Of a DNA stretch of 64,000 bases, positions 54,003-62,076 are shown piece by piece. The DNA comes from Rugosimonospora acidiphila. Lineage in GTDB: Bacteria; Actinomycetota; Actinomycetes; Mycobacteriales; Micromonosporaceae. Every line of letters begins with the position of its first letter. The first letter of the stretch is position 1. The translations under genes were made by a program, and so were the position numbers. Where the stretch lies: positions 152,239 to 216,238 of the forward strand of contig NZ_BAABJQ010000015.1 in the NCBI RefSeq assembly GCF_039543385.1. The letters run 5' to 3'. A model generated the notes under the pieces. That model was not told the origin of the DNA. It searched no databases and saw nothing but the letters and a program-made list of their open reading frames with translations.

Positions 54003-55010
54003 ATGAGCCTGTCCAACGCCGACGACATCGCGCTGTCCGAGATCTCGGCCACCGGACCGCAGCCGCCACTACCGAAGGCCGGCCTGGTCGGCCGCTCGCC
54101 GGGGCAGCAGGCGTGGGCCCGGCTGCGCCGGGACCGCGTCGCCACCGTCAGCGGCGCGGTGCTCATCCTCTTCGTCGTGGTAGCGCTCGCCGCGCCGCTC
54201 ATCCAGCGCCTGTACGGGGTGGGGCCGCAGCAGCAGTTCCAGGACGCTCTCGATGGCCTCGGCATGCCGTTGGGTTACGCGGGGGGCATCACCGGCGGGC
54301 ACTGGTTCGGCCTGGAGCCGGGGCTGGGTCGGGACATCTTCATCCGGATGGTCTACGGGCTGCGCACCTCGCTGGTTATCGCGGTGGCGGCGGCGGTCAT
54401 CACCACCCTGATCGGCGTCGCCGCCGGGGTGCTCGCCGGCTACCTGGGCGGCTGGGTGGGTGCGGTCATCGGTTGGGTCACCGACTTCGCCCTGGCGATG
54501 CCGTTCCTGGTGGTCGCGCTGGCGCTGGTGCCCACGGTGACCCTGCGCTTCTACGGGCCCCGGCAGGCCGAGCCGGCGGTGTTCCGGGCGGGCCTGCTGA
54601 TCGTGGTGTTCGCCGTCTTCGGCTGGACCGGGGCCGCGCGGCTGGTCCGCGGGCAGATCGTCTCGCTGCGCGAACGAGAGTTCGTGGAGGCCGCGCGGGC
54701 CAGCGGGGTCGGCCTGGGGCACATGCTGTTCCGCCAGTTGCTGCCGAACACCTGGGCGCCGATCCTGGTCTCCTTCTCGCTGGCCGTGCCCTCGTACGTG
54801 ACCGGTGAGGCCGTCCTGTCGTTCCTGGGCATCGGCATCGTCGACCCCACACCGGACTTCGGCGCCATGATCTATAGGAGCATCGACTACCTGCAGACCG
54901 ATCCGACCTATGTCTTCTTCCCCGGCGTGACGATCTTCCTGCTCGTGCTCGCCTTCAACCTGTTCGGTGACTCGCTGCGCGACGCGCTCGACCCGAAGTC
55001 CTCCCGCTGA
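54003..55010 (+). CDS. Oligopeptide/dipeptide ABC transporter permease (DppC/OppC type)
   Basis: 335 residues, about six membrane helices. The EAA-type coupling loop is REREFVEAARASGVGLGHMLFRQLLPNT. The N-terminal cytoplasmic tail and LGRDIFIRMVYGLRTSLVIAV are family-typical. ATG 54003 has GGAGG about 10 nt upstream; a GTG three codons earlier is too close to it. In this operon the C-type permease precedes the B-type one, the reverse of E. coli dppABCDF. Confidence 0.88.
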   Translation: MSLSNADDIALSEISATGPQPPLPKAGLVGRSPGQQAWARLRRDRVATVSGAVLILFVVVALAAPLIQRLYGVGPQQQFQDALDGLGMPLGYAGGITGGHWFGLEPGLGRDIFIRMVYGLRTSLVIAVAAAVITTLIGVAAGVLAGYLGGWVGAVIGWVTDFALAMPFLVVALALVPTVTLRFYGPRQAEPAVFRAGLLIVVFAVFGWTGAARLVRGQIVSLREREFVEAARASGVGLGHMLFRQLLPNTWAPILVSFSLAVPSYVTGEAVLSFLGIGIVDPTPDFGAMIYRSIDYLQTDPTYVFFPGVTIFLLVLAFNLFGDSLRDALDPKSSR

Positions 55011-55020
55011 GAGGCCCGCC

Positions 55021-56007
55021 GTGCTGCGATTTCTGGTCAAGCGCCTGCTCTCGGCGATACTCGTGCTGCTCGCGGTCAGCGTGCTGAGCTTCCTGATGTT
55101 CTTCGCGCTGCCGCGCGACCCGGTGACCGCGATGTGCCCGAAGAACTGCGACGCGCAGCGGCTGGAGCGGGTACGGCAGGAACTCGGCCTGTCCGACCCG
55201 CTCTACCAGCAGTACGTGGGTTACATGAAGGGCATCTTCGTCGGGCGCGACCTCAACAGCGCCCAGGGCGGCCACTGCGACGCACCGTGCCTCGGCTACT
55301 CGTACGTCAACAGCGAACCGGTGACCCACACCCTGACCCGGGTGCTGCCGGTGACGCTGTCTATCGTGATCCCGGCGGCGGTGCTGTGGTTCGGGCTCGG
55401 CGTCGGGCTCGGGATGACATCCGCCTTGCGCCGGGGCACGCTGCTGGACCGGCTCGCCATCGGCTTCTCGCTGACCGGTGCGTCGCTGCAGTTGTACTTC
55501 GTCGGCGCGGTACTGCTGCTGGTGTTCAGCTACACGCTGCACGTCGTACCCGTGCCGCACTACACCTCGATTCTGGTCGACCCGTTGCGGTGGGCCGACG
55601 GGCTGGTGCTGGCCTGGGTGACGCTGGCGTTCCTGTTCTGTGCCATCTACGCGCGGCTGTCCCGGGCCCAGATGGTGGAGACCCTGTCCGAGGACTTCGT
55701 GCGTACCGCCCGGGCCAAGGGCCTGCCCCGATCGACCGTGTACGGCCGGCACGCGCTGCGGGCGGCCATCACCCCGCTGATCACCATCGCAGGCATGGAC
55801 GTCGGTGCCGCCCTCGGTGGCACGGTGGTCACCGAGACCACCTTCGGCCTGCAGGGGCTGGGGCGCACCGCCTGGGACGCGGTGCGCGAGGGGGACCTGC
55901 CCACCATCATGGCCACCGTACTGATCGCGGCCGTCTTCATCGTGGTGGCGAACATCGTGGTCGACGTGCTGTACGCGGCCATCGACCCCCGGGTCCGCCT
56001 CCGGTAG
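55021..56007 (+). CDS. Oligopeptide/dipeptide ABC transporter permease (DppB/OppB type)
   Basis: 328 residues. The start LRFLVKRLLSAILVLLAVSVLSFLMFFALPRDP is the family N-terminus, and the coupling loop is SEDFVRTARAKGLPRSTVYGRHALRAAITP. A Cys-containing periplasmic loop (MCPKNCDAQ, then HCDAPCLGY) is larger than in enteric DppB and is seen in actinobacterial members. GTG 55021 follows GAGAGG, 10 bp after the previous stop. Confidence 0.88.
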   Translation: MLRFLVKRLLSAILVLLAVSVLSFLMFFALPRDPVTAMCPKNCDAQRLERVRQELGLSDPLYQQYVGYMKGIFVGRDLNSAQGGHCDAPCLGYSYVNSEPVTHTLTRVLPVTLSIVIPAAVLWFGLGVGLGMTSALRRGTLLDRLAIGFSLTGASLQLYFVGAVLLLVFSYTLHVVPVPHYTSILVDPLRWADGLVLAWVTLAFLFCAIYARLSRAQMVETLSEDFVRTARAKGLPRSTVYGRHALRAAITPLITIAGMDVGAALGGTVVTETTFGLQGLGRTAWDAVREGDLPTIMATVLIAAVFIVVANIVVDVLYAAIDPRVRLR

Positions 56008-56107
56008 CCCGCCGCCGGGGCCCGACCCACGAACACCGCCACTCCCCTACCGCGACCTCGGGACGCTTCACCGGGACAGATACCCGATATAAGGAGAAGG
56101 AGGCGAC

Positions 56108-57850
56108 ATGCGACTACGAACCGCCGCGGCCGGCGGTGCCGTTCTCGCGCTGGCCCTGACGCTGAGTGCGTGTACCAAGAACACGGGGCAGCACGACACG
56201 GCCGGCAACACCCGCACGTCCACCGGCGTGATCGACACCAACCCGAAGGACTCCCTCGGCCCCGCCGCGGAAGTACCGGATGCCCGCAAGGGCGGCACCT
56301 TCTACGTCCTGAAGCAGGCCAAGATTTCGCACCTCGACCCGCAGCGGATCTACTCGTTCGTCGGACTGATGACCGCGCCGCTCTACAGCAGGTCGCTGAC
56401 CACCTGGAAGGACGACGGCAAGGGGCACCTCACGCTGGTCGGTGACCTGGCCACCACGCCGGGCACGGACGTCAACAAGGACTGCAAGACGTGGCAGTTC
56501 ACCATCAAGGACGGGCTCAAGTTCGAGGACGGCACGGCCATCACGGCCAAGGACATCGCCTACGGCATCGCCCGGTCGTTCGACCCCGACCTCACCGGCG
56601 GCCCGACCTACCTCCAGGAGTGGCTGGCGAACACGCCGCAGTTCGACACCGCCTGGCACTTCACGCCGAAGGCGGCCGCCCTACCGCCGGGGCTGACCGC
56701 GCCGGACGACAAGACGCTGCGCTTCGAGTTCAAAATGCCGCACTGCGACCTGCCGTTCGCCGCGTCGCTGCCGTCCAGCGCTCCGCTGGAGCCCGACAAG
56801 GACACCGGCGTCAACCTGGACAGCCAGCCGCTGTCGTCCGGCCCCTACCGGGTCACGAAGAACGTGCCCGGGGTGGAGCTGGACCTGGAACGCAACCAGT
56901 ACTGGGACCCGGCCACCGACCCGGTCCGCCACCAGTACCCGGACAAGTTCGTCTTCTCCTTCGGCCCCGACCGGGACGCGGCCAACAACCGGATGATCAG
57001 CGACAGCGGACCGGACCAGAGCGCGCTGGCCTGGGACGACGTGCCATCCTCGCTGATGGCACGGGTCGTCGGGGACACCAACCTGCACGATCAGGTGCTG
57101 ACCTCGCCGACCCCGAGCGAGGCCCGGCTGAGCATCAACGTGCAGCGGGTCACCGACCTGAGCGTCCGGCAGGCGCTGAACTACGCCATCGACCGCTCGG
57201 ATCTGATCAAGACGCTCGGCGGCCCGACGGTCGCCTCGCCGGTGACCACCCTGATGCCGCCGGGCACCATCGGGTACCAGCAGTACGACGCCTACCCGGC
57301 CGGCGACACCGGGGACATCGCCAAGGCCAAGCAGTTGCTGGCCGGGAAGACACCGGAGTTGGTACTGGGCTCCGCGGACGACTCGGTGGACCTGGAGATC
57401 GCCACCCAGCTGAAGAACAACCTGGAGAAGGCCGGCTTCAAGATCACGGTGAAGCCGATCCCCGAGGACTCGAAGCTGGACGAGACCAAGGAGAAGAACA
57501 ACCCGTGGGACCTGTACGTCGACAACTGGGCAGCGGACTGGCCCAGCGGCGCGTCGATCCTGCCGCCGCTGTTCGACGGCCGCAAGATTCAAGACTCTGG
57601 CAACAGCGACACCTCCTATGTGGATGATCCGGCGATCGACTCCGAGTTCGACCGGGTACTGGCGCTGGACCCGGCGAAGCAGGGACCCGAGTGGGCGAAG
57701 CTGGACCAGCGCATCATGAAGGAACTGGCCCCCGCCGTGCCGCTGTATGTGGACGTCCGCTACGAGCTACACGGCTCGAAGGCCGGCGGCCTGTTCATCG
57801 GCAGCGTCTTCGGGTATCCGGCGTTCACCAACGCCTTCGTGAAGGCCTGA
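56108..57850 (+). CDS. Oligopeptide/dipeptide ABC transporter substrate-binding lipoprotein
   Basis: 580 residues with an excellent ribosome binding site (GGAGAAGGAGG). The lipobox LSAC gives Cys22. The SBP_bac_5 fold shows KGGTFYVLKQAKISHLDPQRIYSFVG, then TWQFTIKDGLKFEDGTAITAKDIAYGIARSFDP and later RQALNYAIDRSDLIKTL. It captures peptides for the two permeases encoded just upstream and closes the operon. Confidence 0.92.
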   Translation: MRLRTAAAGGAVLALALTLSACTKNTGQHDTAGNTRTSTGVIDTNPKDSLGPAAEVPDARKGGTFYVLKQAKISHLDPQRIYSFVGLMTAPLYSRSLTTWKDDGKGHLTLVGDLATTPGTDVNKDCKTWQFTIKDGLKFEDGTAITAKDIAYGIARSFDPDLTGGPTYLQEWLANTPQFDTAWHFTPKAAALPPGLTAPDDKTLRFEFKMPHCDLPFAASLPSSAPLEPDKDTGVNLDSQPLSSGPYRVTKNVPGVELDLERNQYWDPATDPVRHQYPDKFVFSFGPDRDAANNRMISDSGPDQSALAWDDVPSSLMARVVGDTNLHDQVLTSPTPSEARLSINVQRVTDLSVRQALNYAIDRSDLIKTLGGPTVASPVTTLMPPGTIGYQQYDAYPAGDTGDIAKAKQLLAGKTPELVLGSADDSVDLEIATQLKNNLEKAGFKITVKPIPEDSKLDETKEKNNPWDLYVDNWAADWPSGASILPPLFDGRKIQDSGNSDTSYVDDPAIDSEFDRVLALDPAKQGPEWAKLDQRIMKELAPAVPLYVDVRYELHGSKAGGLFIGSVFGYPAFTNAFVKA

Positions 57851-57890
57851 CCGGCCCGGAATAATCGGATTCATTCGCGAGCGGCGCCCG

Positions 57891-57915
57891 GCCGGCGACG
57901 ACGTTTGTCGCCGGC
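57891..57915. terminator. Hairpin between the importer operon and the aminotransferase
   Basis: GCCGGCGAC (57891-57899) and GTCGCCGGC (57907-57915) form a perfect 9-bp stem with a 7-nt loop, 41 bp after the binding-protein stop. The flanks can extend the pairing. The genes converge, so it may act in both directions. Confidence 0.6.
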
Positions 57916-58039
57916 TGGACGCCGGGCACGGCTGGGCGGTTTCCCGGTCGAGTGCGGATCACTCCGCCGCGAAGGTGGCCGCCATGAGCGTCCGGTCGAG
58001 GAAACAACCCACGTCCCGGAGGGATGAAAGAGACGTCGC

Positions 58040-58828
58040 TTAGAGCACATCCCACGGGACCTCGGCCCACGCCGACCGCAGGACCGCGTCCAGGGTGCCG
58101 TCGTCCCCGGGGAAGCTCGTACCGCCGATCCGGGCCAGCGGCTGGCTGGGGCAGCTCGAGTTGGTCGCCGCCGCGGCCGTGAACCCGGCAAGCGCGCCGA
58201 CAGCCACCCGCCGAGCCGTCCAGGGCACGCCGGTCCGTCGCAACCCCTGCCGCAGCAGGTGCATGGCGATGCCGGGCAGCGCCTCGGCCTCGGGCCAGAC
58301 GACCCGCGCGCCGTCCCAGAACGCGACGTTCCACTCCGAGCCCTCCCGCACGTACCCGTCCCGGCCCACGAAGAGCACGTCGTCGAATCCCGCCTCACGG
58401 GCCTGCCGGAGCTGGTGGGTGAGGCCCATGGTCGCGACGTGCTTGAGGTGCGGCAGGTCCCGCTCGTAGGTGACCGCGCGCACCAGCCACGCCGGCTCCG
58501 GCGCGTCGGTGAGGGGTTCGGAGACTGACACCATGACGTCGGTAGCCGCCATCTCGCCGTCCCGGGGGATCACGGTCACCCGAACCGTCGCGTCGCCCTC
58601 GCCGTCGAGCGCATGCCGGATCAGGCCGCGGAGGCGGTCCGGACCGCCGTCGGCGGCGTCGGGGAAAAGCTCGCGCGATGCCCTCGCCAGACGCTCCAGG
58701 TGCCGGTCCAGACCGCGGACCGCCCCCTGGCGCACCTGCATCGAGGTGAAGTGGCCGTAGTTCCAGGTCGCCACCCGATGCATGTCCTCGATGCCTGCGC
58801 TGTGACCGTTGAATTCGACCTTCAGCAC
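58040..58828 (-). CDS. Class IV PLP-dependent aminotransferase family protein
   Basis: 262 residues. The first block, NYGHFTSMQVRQGAVRGLDRHLERLARASRELF, is the fold-type IV start. The PLP lysine is probably in LPHLKHVATMGL. The phosphate-binding and later DVLFVGRDGYVREGSEWNVAFWDG match branched-chain aminotransferase or aminodeoxychorismate lyase relatives, with W-N in place of the more common S-N. Substrate unassigned. GTG 58828 is used because the nearby ATG is out of frame. It is downstream of the TetR gene on the same strand, separated by tandem repeats. Confidence 0.8.
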   Translation of the reverse strand: MLKVEFNGHSAGIEDMHRVATWNYGHFTSMQVRQGAVRGLDRHLERLARASRELFPDAADGGPDRLRGLIRHALDGEGDATVRVTVIPRDGEMAATDVMVSVSEPLTDAPEPAWLVRAVTYERDLPHLKHVATMGLTHQLRQAREAGFDDVLFVGRDGYVREGSEWNVAFWDGARVVWPEAEALPGIAMHLLRQGLRRTGVPWTARRVAVGALAGFTAAAATNSSCPSQPLARIGGTSFPGDDGTLDAVLRSAWAEVPWDVL

Positions 58829-58878
58829 GTCTTCATGCTGCCACGGCCGGTCGGCTCCGGCACCCCGCCGGCGGCTGG

Positions 58879-58941
58879 CCGGTGCCCCGGGCCGTCAGGC
58901 CGGTGCCCCGGGCCGTCAGGCCGGTGCCCCGGGCCGTCAGG
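58879..58941. repeat. Three perfect 21-bp tandem repeats at the TetR stop codon
   Basis: Three identical 21-bp units (58879-58899, 58900-58920, 58921-58941), each beginning CCGGTGCCCC and containing CCCGGG. The TetR stop (58939-58937) lies in the last unit, and since 21 is a multiple of three each copy carries an in-phase stop. They fill most of the gap before the aminotransferase. Confidence 0.9.
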
Positions 58942-59518
58942 CCGTGCCGCCGGGGCCCTCGGCGGCGGTGGCGATGCCGTGCAGGAGCAGGCCGATCAGG
59001 CGGCTCGCCAGGTCCCGCTGGTCCTCCTCGCCGGCGATCATGGTGATGCCGCCGAGACCCATCAGGACATCGTTCGGGTCGACGCCGGGGCGCACGCCGC
59101 CGGCGGCCGTACCCGCGTCGAGCAGCGTCGCGATCGCCGCCCGCAGCAGGTCCCGGGTGTGCATCCGGTCCTCTTCCGACAGCAGCACCGCGCGCAGGAC
59201 GTCCGCCATGCCGTGCTTCGCCGCCATGAAGTCGACGAACCTCTCCATCCAGGCGGGCAGCGCCGCCGCCGGGGTGAGCGTCCGCAGCAGCTCCGCGGCG
59301 GCGTCGCACAGGCGGATGACCTCGTTGCGGTAGACCGCCTCGACCAGGGATTCCCGGGTGGGGAAGCGGCGGTAGAGGGTGCCGATGCCGACCCCGGCGG
59401 CCCGGGCGATCGCCTTCAGCGAGGTCTGCGTGCCCTCGCGGGCGAAGGCCTCCGCGGCCACCACCAGCAGACGGTCATGGTTGCTTCGCGCGTCGGCACG
59501 AAGCGGACGATCGGGCAC
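58937..59518 (-). CDS. TetR-family regulator divergent from an SDR gene
   Basis: 193 residues. The HTH is AFAREGTQTSLKAIARAAGVGIGTLYRRFPTRESLVEAVY (about 24-63), a typical class of regulators paired with short-chain dehydrogenases. GTG 59518 has GGGGGGA 5 nt upstream and matches the PDRPLRADARSN family start; ATG codons 7 and 12 codons earlier are alternatives. The intergenic palindrome at 59599 is its probable site. Confidence 0.85.
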   Translation of the reverse strand: MPDRPLRADARSNHDRLLVVAAEAFAREGTQTSLKAIARAAGVGIGTLYRRFPTRESLVEAVYRNEVIRLCDAAAELLRTLTPAAALPAWMERFVDFMAAKHGMADVLRAVLLSEEDRMHTRDLLRAAIATLLDAGTAAGGVRPGVDPNDVLMGLGGITMIAGEEDQRDLASRLIGLLLHGIATAAEGPGGTA

Positions 59519-59594
59519 GATATCCCCCCTGTTCCTCATTCGGGTGTGACCCATGCCGCTGGTAAACGGACCCGGCTCCGCTTAGGCTGGACCG

Positions 59595-59616
59595 TATGCG
59601 GACCGCGGTCCGTATA
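59595..59616. promoter_or_regulatory. TetR operator between regulator and SDR genes
   Basis: The perfect 14-bp palindrome CGGACCGCGGTCCG (59599-59612) is extended by TAT/ATA flanks with one mismatch. It is centred in the 145-bp divergent spacer and is the standard look of a TetR operator. Confidence 0.7.
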
Positions 59617-59663
59617 TAGCCTAGCCCGTGGCTCGCCCTGCCATCCATCACGAGGAGAAGCCC

Positions 59664-60614
59664 ATGTCAGACCTCATCACCACACCCTTCGGGGCCACCT
59701 CGACGGCCGCCGAGGTCATGGCCGGAGTCGACCTGCCCGGGCGCCGCGCCATCGTGACCGGCGCGTCATCCGGCATCGGCGTCGAGACCGCGCGGGCACT
59801 CGCCGCCGCCGGTGCGCGGATCACCCTCGCGGTGCGCGATGTCGCCGCGGGCCAACGGGTCGCCGAGGACCTGATCGCGACGACCGGCAACGCCCAGATC
59901 CTGGTCGCCCCGCTGGACCTGGCCGACCAGCGGTCGGTGGCGGCGTTCGGGTCGGCCTGGTCCGAGCCGCTGCACATCCTCGTCAACAACGCCGGGATCA
60001 TGGCCACCCCCGAACTGCGTACGCCGCGGGGCTGGGAGCTGCAGTTCGCCACCAACCACCTCGGCCACTTCGCCCTCGCGGTGGGGCTGCACCCCTGGCT
60101 GGCCGCGGCCGGCGACGCCCGTGTCGTCGTCGTCAGCTCGGTCGGTCACGTCAACGCGAACCTCGACTTCGACGACCTGCACTTCCGGCGCCGCGAATAC
60201 GACAAGTGGCAGGCGTACGGGCAGTCGAAGACGGCGAACATCCTGTTCGCGGTCGAGGCGGCCAAGCGCTGGGAAGGCGACGGCATCGCCGTCAACGCCC
60301 TGAACCCGGGCCGGATCCTGGGTACCAACCTGACCCGGTACGGCGGCACCGTGGGCAGCGCACCGGCCTCGTTCGACCCGAACAGCGCCGACGTGTCGTG
60401 GAAGAACGTCGAGCAGGGAGCCGCGACGTCGGTCCTGCTCGCCGGCTCCCCACTGGTCAACGGCGTGACCGGACGCTACTTCGAGGACTGCCAGGAGGCC
60501 GGCCCGCACCAGCCCGGGGTACGGCGCGGGGTGGCCGGCTACGCGCTCGATCCCGAGGCCGCCGCCCGGCTCTGGCGGGTCTCCACCGACCTGATCGCCG
60601 ACGCGGGTCGCTGA
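59664..60614 (+). CDS. Short-chain dehydrogenase/reductase
   Basis: 316 residues with GAGGAGAAG before the ATG. Cofactor motif TGASSGIG (NAD(P) binding), NNAG, active-site Ser in VVVSSVGHV and Y-x-x-x-K as YGQSKTAN. The order and the RRGWELQFATNHLGHFAL segment match retinol-dehydrogenase/WWOX-like SDRs common in actinobacteria. The substrate is unknown. It is probably repressed by the divergent TetR. Confidence 0.9.
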   Translation: MSDLITTPFGATSTAAEVMAGVDLPGRRAIVTGASSGIGVETARALAAAGARITLAVRDVAAGQRVAEDLIATTGNAQILVAPLDLADQRSVAAFGSAWSEPLHILVNNAGIMATPELRTPRGWELQFATNHLGHFALAVGLHPWLAAAGDARVVVVSSVGHVNANLDFDDLHFRRREYDKWQAYGQSKTANILFAVEAAKRWEGDGIAVNALNPGRILGTNLTRYGGTVGSAPASFDPNSADVSWKNVEQGAATSVLLAGSPLVNGVTGRYFEDCQEAGPHQPGVRRGVAGYALDPEAAARLWRVSTDLIADAGR

Positions 60615-60635
60615 GCCCGCGCCAGCGTGCCCGGG

Positions 60636-61796
60636 TCAGTCCGCCAGCGCCTCGCGCGCCGCGTCGAGCAGGACGCCCTGGATGTCCGTGCCCGGGACCA
60701 GACCGGTCACGTCGGGTGCGGTGCCGCCGGTGGGACCGGTGAGGGACGCGGGGATCGGCCCGAGGGTGCCGTACAGGCGCATCGCGCCCCCGGCGACCAC
60801 CAACTCGCGCTCGATCGCCAGGGCGAGGAAGGTCCCGGTGAATCCGCCGTGGTGCAGGACGGTGAGCGCCTGCCCGCCGACCTCCAGCCGCCGGCAGCGG
60901 AAGCCGACCGCCTGCTCCGGGTGGACGGCGTTGGGCGTGGCGAACCGCGCGAGGACGGCGTGGGGCACGAGGTCGCCGCCGCGCACCGCGGCACCGAGGG
61001 TGAGCAGGTCGTCGACGGTGGCGAAGAGCCCGGCGTGGCCCGCGACGCCACCGAGTGCGTGTGCGGCGTTGCCGTCGTTGGCCACGCCGCGCAGCTCCCC
61101 CCGTCGCCAGCCGGTGAAGCTGTCGGTGGTGAAGGGGACGGGGTGCGGCTCGCCGGTGGCGATCATGCCGAACTCGTACGCGTCGCTGTCCCCGCCGGCC
61201 GCGGCCCGCTCGGCGGGCACGGGGCCGTAGACCGCGGTGAGGCCGAGCGGCTCGGCGACCAGGCGGCGGAAGGCGTCGGCGAGGTTGAGCGTGGTGATTC
61301 GCTCGACGATGTGACCGGCCAGAATGAGCCCGAGGTCGGAGTACCGCCACTCGGTGCCCGGCTTCGCCGCCAACGGCAGCGCCTGCGCGCGCTCCAGCGC
61401 GGTGTCGCGGTCCCGCGTCTCGCAGTACAGCGGCCACCAGGGCGGCAGGCCAGCGGTGTGGGTGAGCAGCTGCTCGACCGTGACGCCGTCCTTCCCCTCG
61501 CCGTCGAAGTCCGGGAGGTACCGCCGCGCGGGCGCCTCCAGGCTCAACTGGCCGGCGGCCACCAACCGCATGGCCAGGGTGGTGGTTGACGCGACCTTGG
61601 TGACCGAGGCCAGGTCCAGCAGGGTTTCCCGCGCCATCGGGACGCCCGGGGCGTCGCCCACCGGCAGCTTCGCCCAGCCGCCGGCCTCGACCTCGGTGCC
61701 GGAATCGGTGCGCACGCCGGCTATGGCGCTGGCCGGGTGGTGGCCGGTGGTACCGAGCGTCAGGAGCCGGTCGACGGCGAGGGAAAGCGTGCTCAT
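60636..61796 (-). CDS. Serine hydrolase, beta-lactamase/penicillin-binding (class C-like) family
   Basis: 386 residues, no signal peptide. S-x-x-K appears as SVTK in LLDLASVTKVASTTTLAMRL, the Tyr motif as YSD (YSDLGLILAGHIVE), and the third motif as HHGGFTG. This is the esterase/D-aminopeptidase side of the family; cytoplasmic location argues against a cell-wall role. ATG 61796 follows GGAG. It converges with the SDR gene (21-bp gap) and is divergent from the permease. Confidence 0.87.
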   Translation of the reverse strand: MSTLSLAVDRLLTLGTTGHHPASAIAGVRTDSGTEVEAGGWAKLPVGDAPGVPMARETLLDLASVTKVASTTTLAMRLVAAGQLSLEAPARRYLPDFDGEGKDGVTVEQLLTHTAGLPPWWPLYCETRDRDTALERAQALPLAAKPGTEWRYSDLGLILAGHIVERITTLNLADAFRRLVAEPLGLTAVYGPVPAERAAAGGDSDAYEFGMIATGEPHPVPFTTDSFTGWRRGELRGVANDGNAAHALGGVAGHAGLFATVDDLLTLGAAVRGGDLVPHAVLARFATPNAVHPEQAVGFRCRRLEVGGQALTVLHHGGFTGTFLALAIERELVVAGGAMRLYGTLGPIPASLTGPTGGTAPDVTGLVPGTDIQGVLLDAAREALAD

Positions 61797-62034
61797 CGTT
61801 CTCCGTGCGGTGTTTCGTGGGCGGGACCTACGGCCACGGTAATCGCTGCTCCCGCTCGCCGCACCGGCGGTGCTGTGTCTCGGTGACCACCACCACCGGG
61901 GCGGCGTCCTCGGGCCGGTGCGACTCTGTGAGCGGCGTCACGCCCGGTTCGCCGCCGGGTGGCCCCGCGCGTACCCGCCTGGGTGCTCGTGTGCCGCGCC
62001 GAACCATCGATCCCGACCTAAGATGTGTGCGTGA

Positions 62035-62053
62035 TCAACTTCGGTCAACTTCG
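62035..62053 (+). promoter_or_regulatory. Direct repeat before the GntP-type permease
   Basis: TCAACTTCG occurs at 62035-62043 and 62045-62053, one helical turn apart, just after a TAAGAT -10-like box (62019-62024). It lies 24 bp before the GTG and may bind a sugar-acid regulator. Confidence 0.4.
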
Positions 62054-62076
62054 ATGGATCGGAGGGGAAAATCGCC

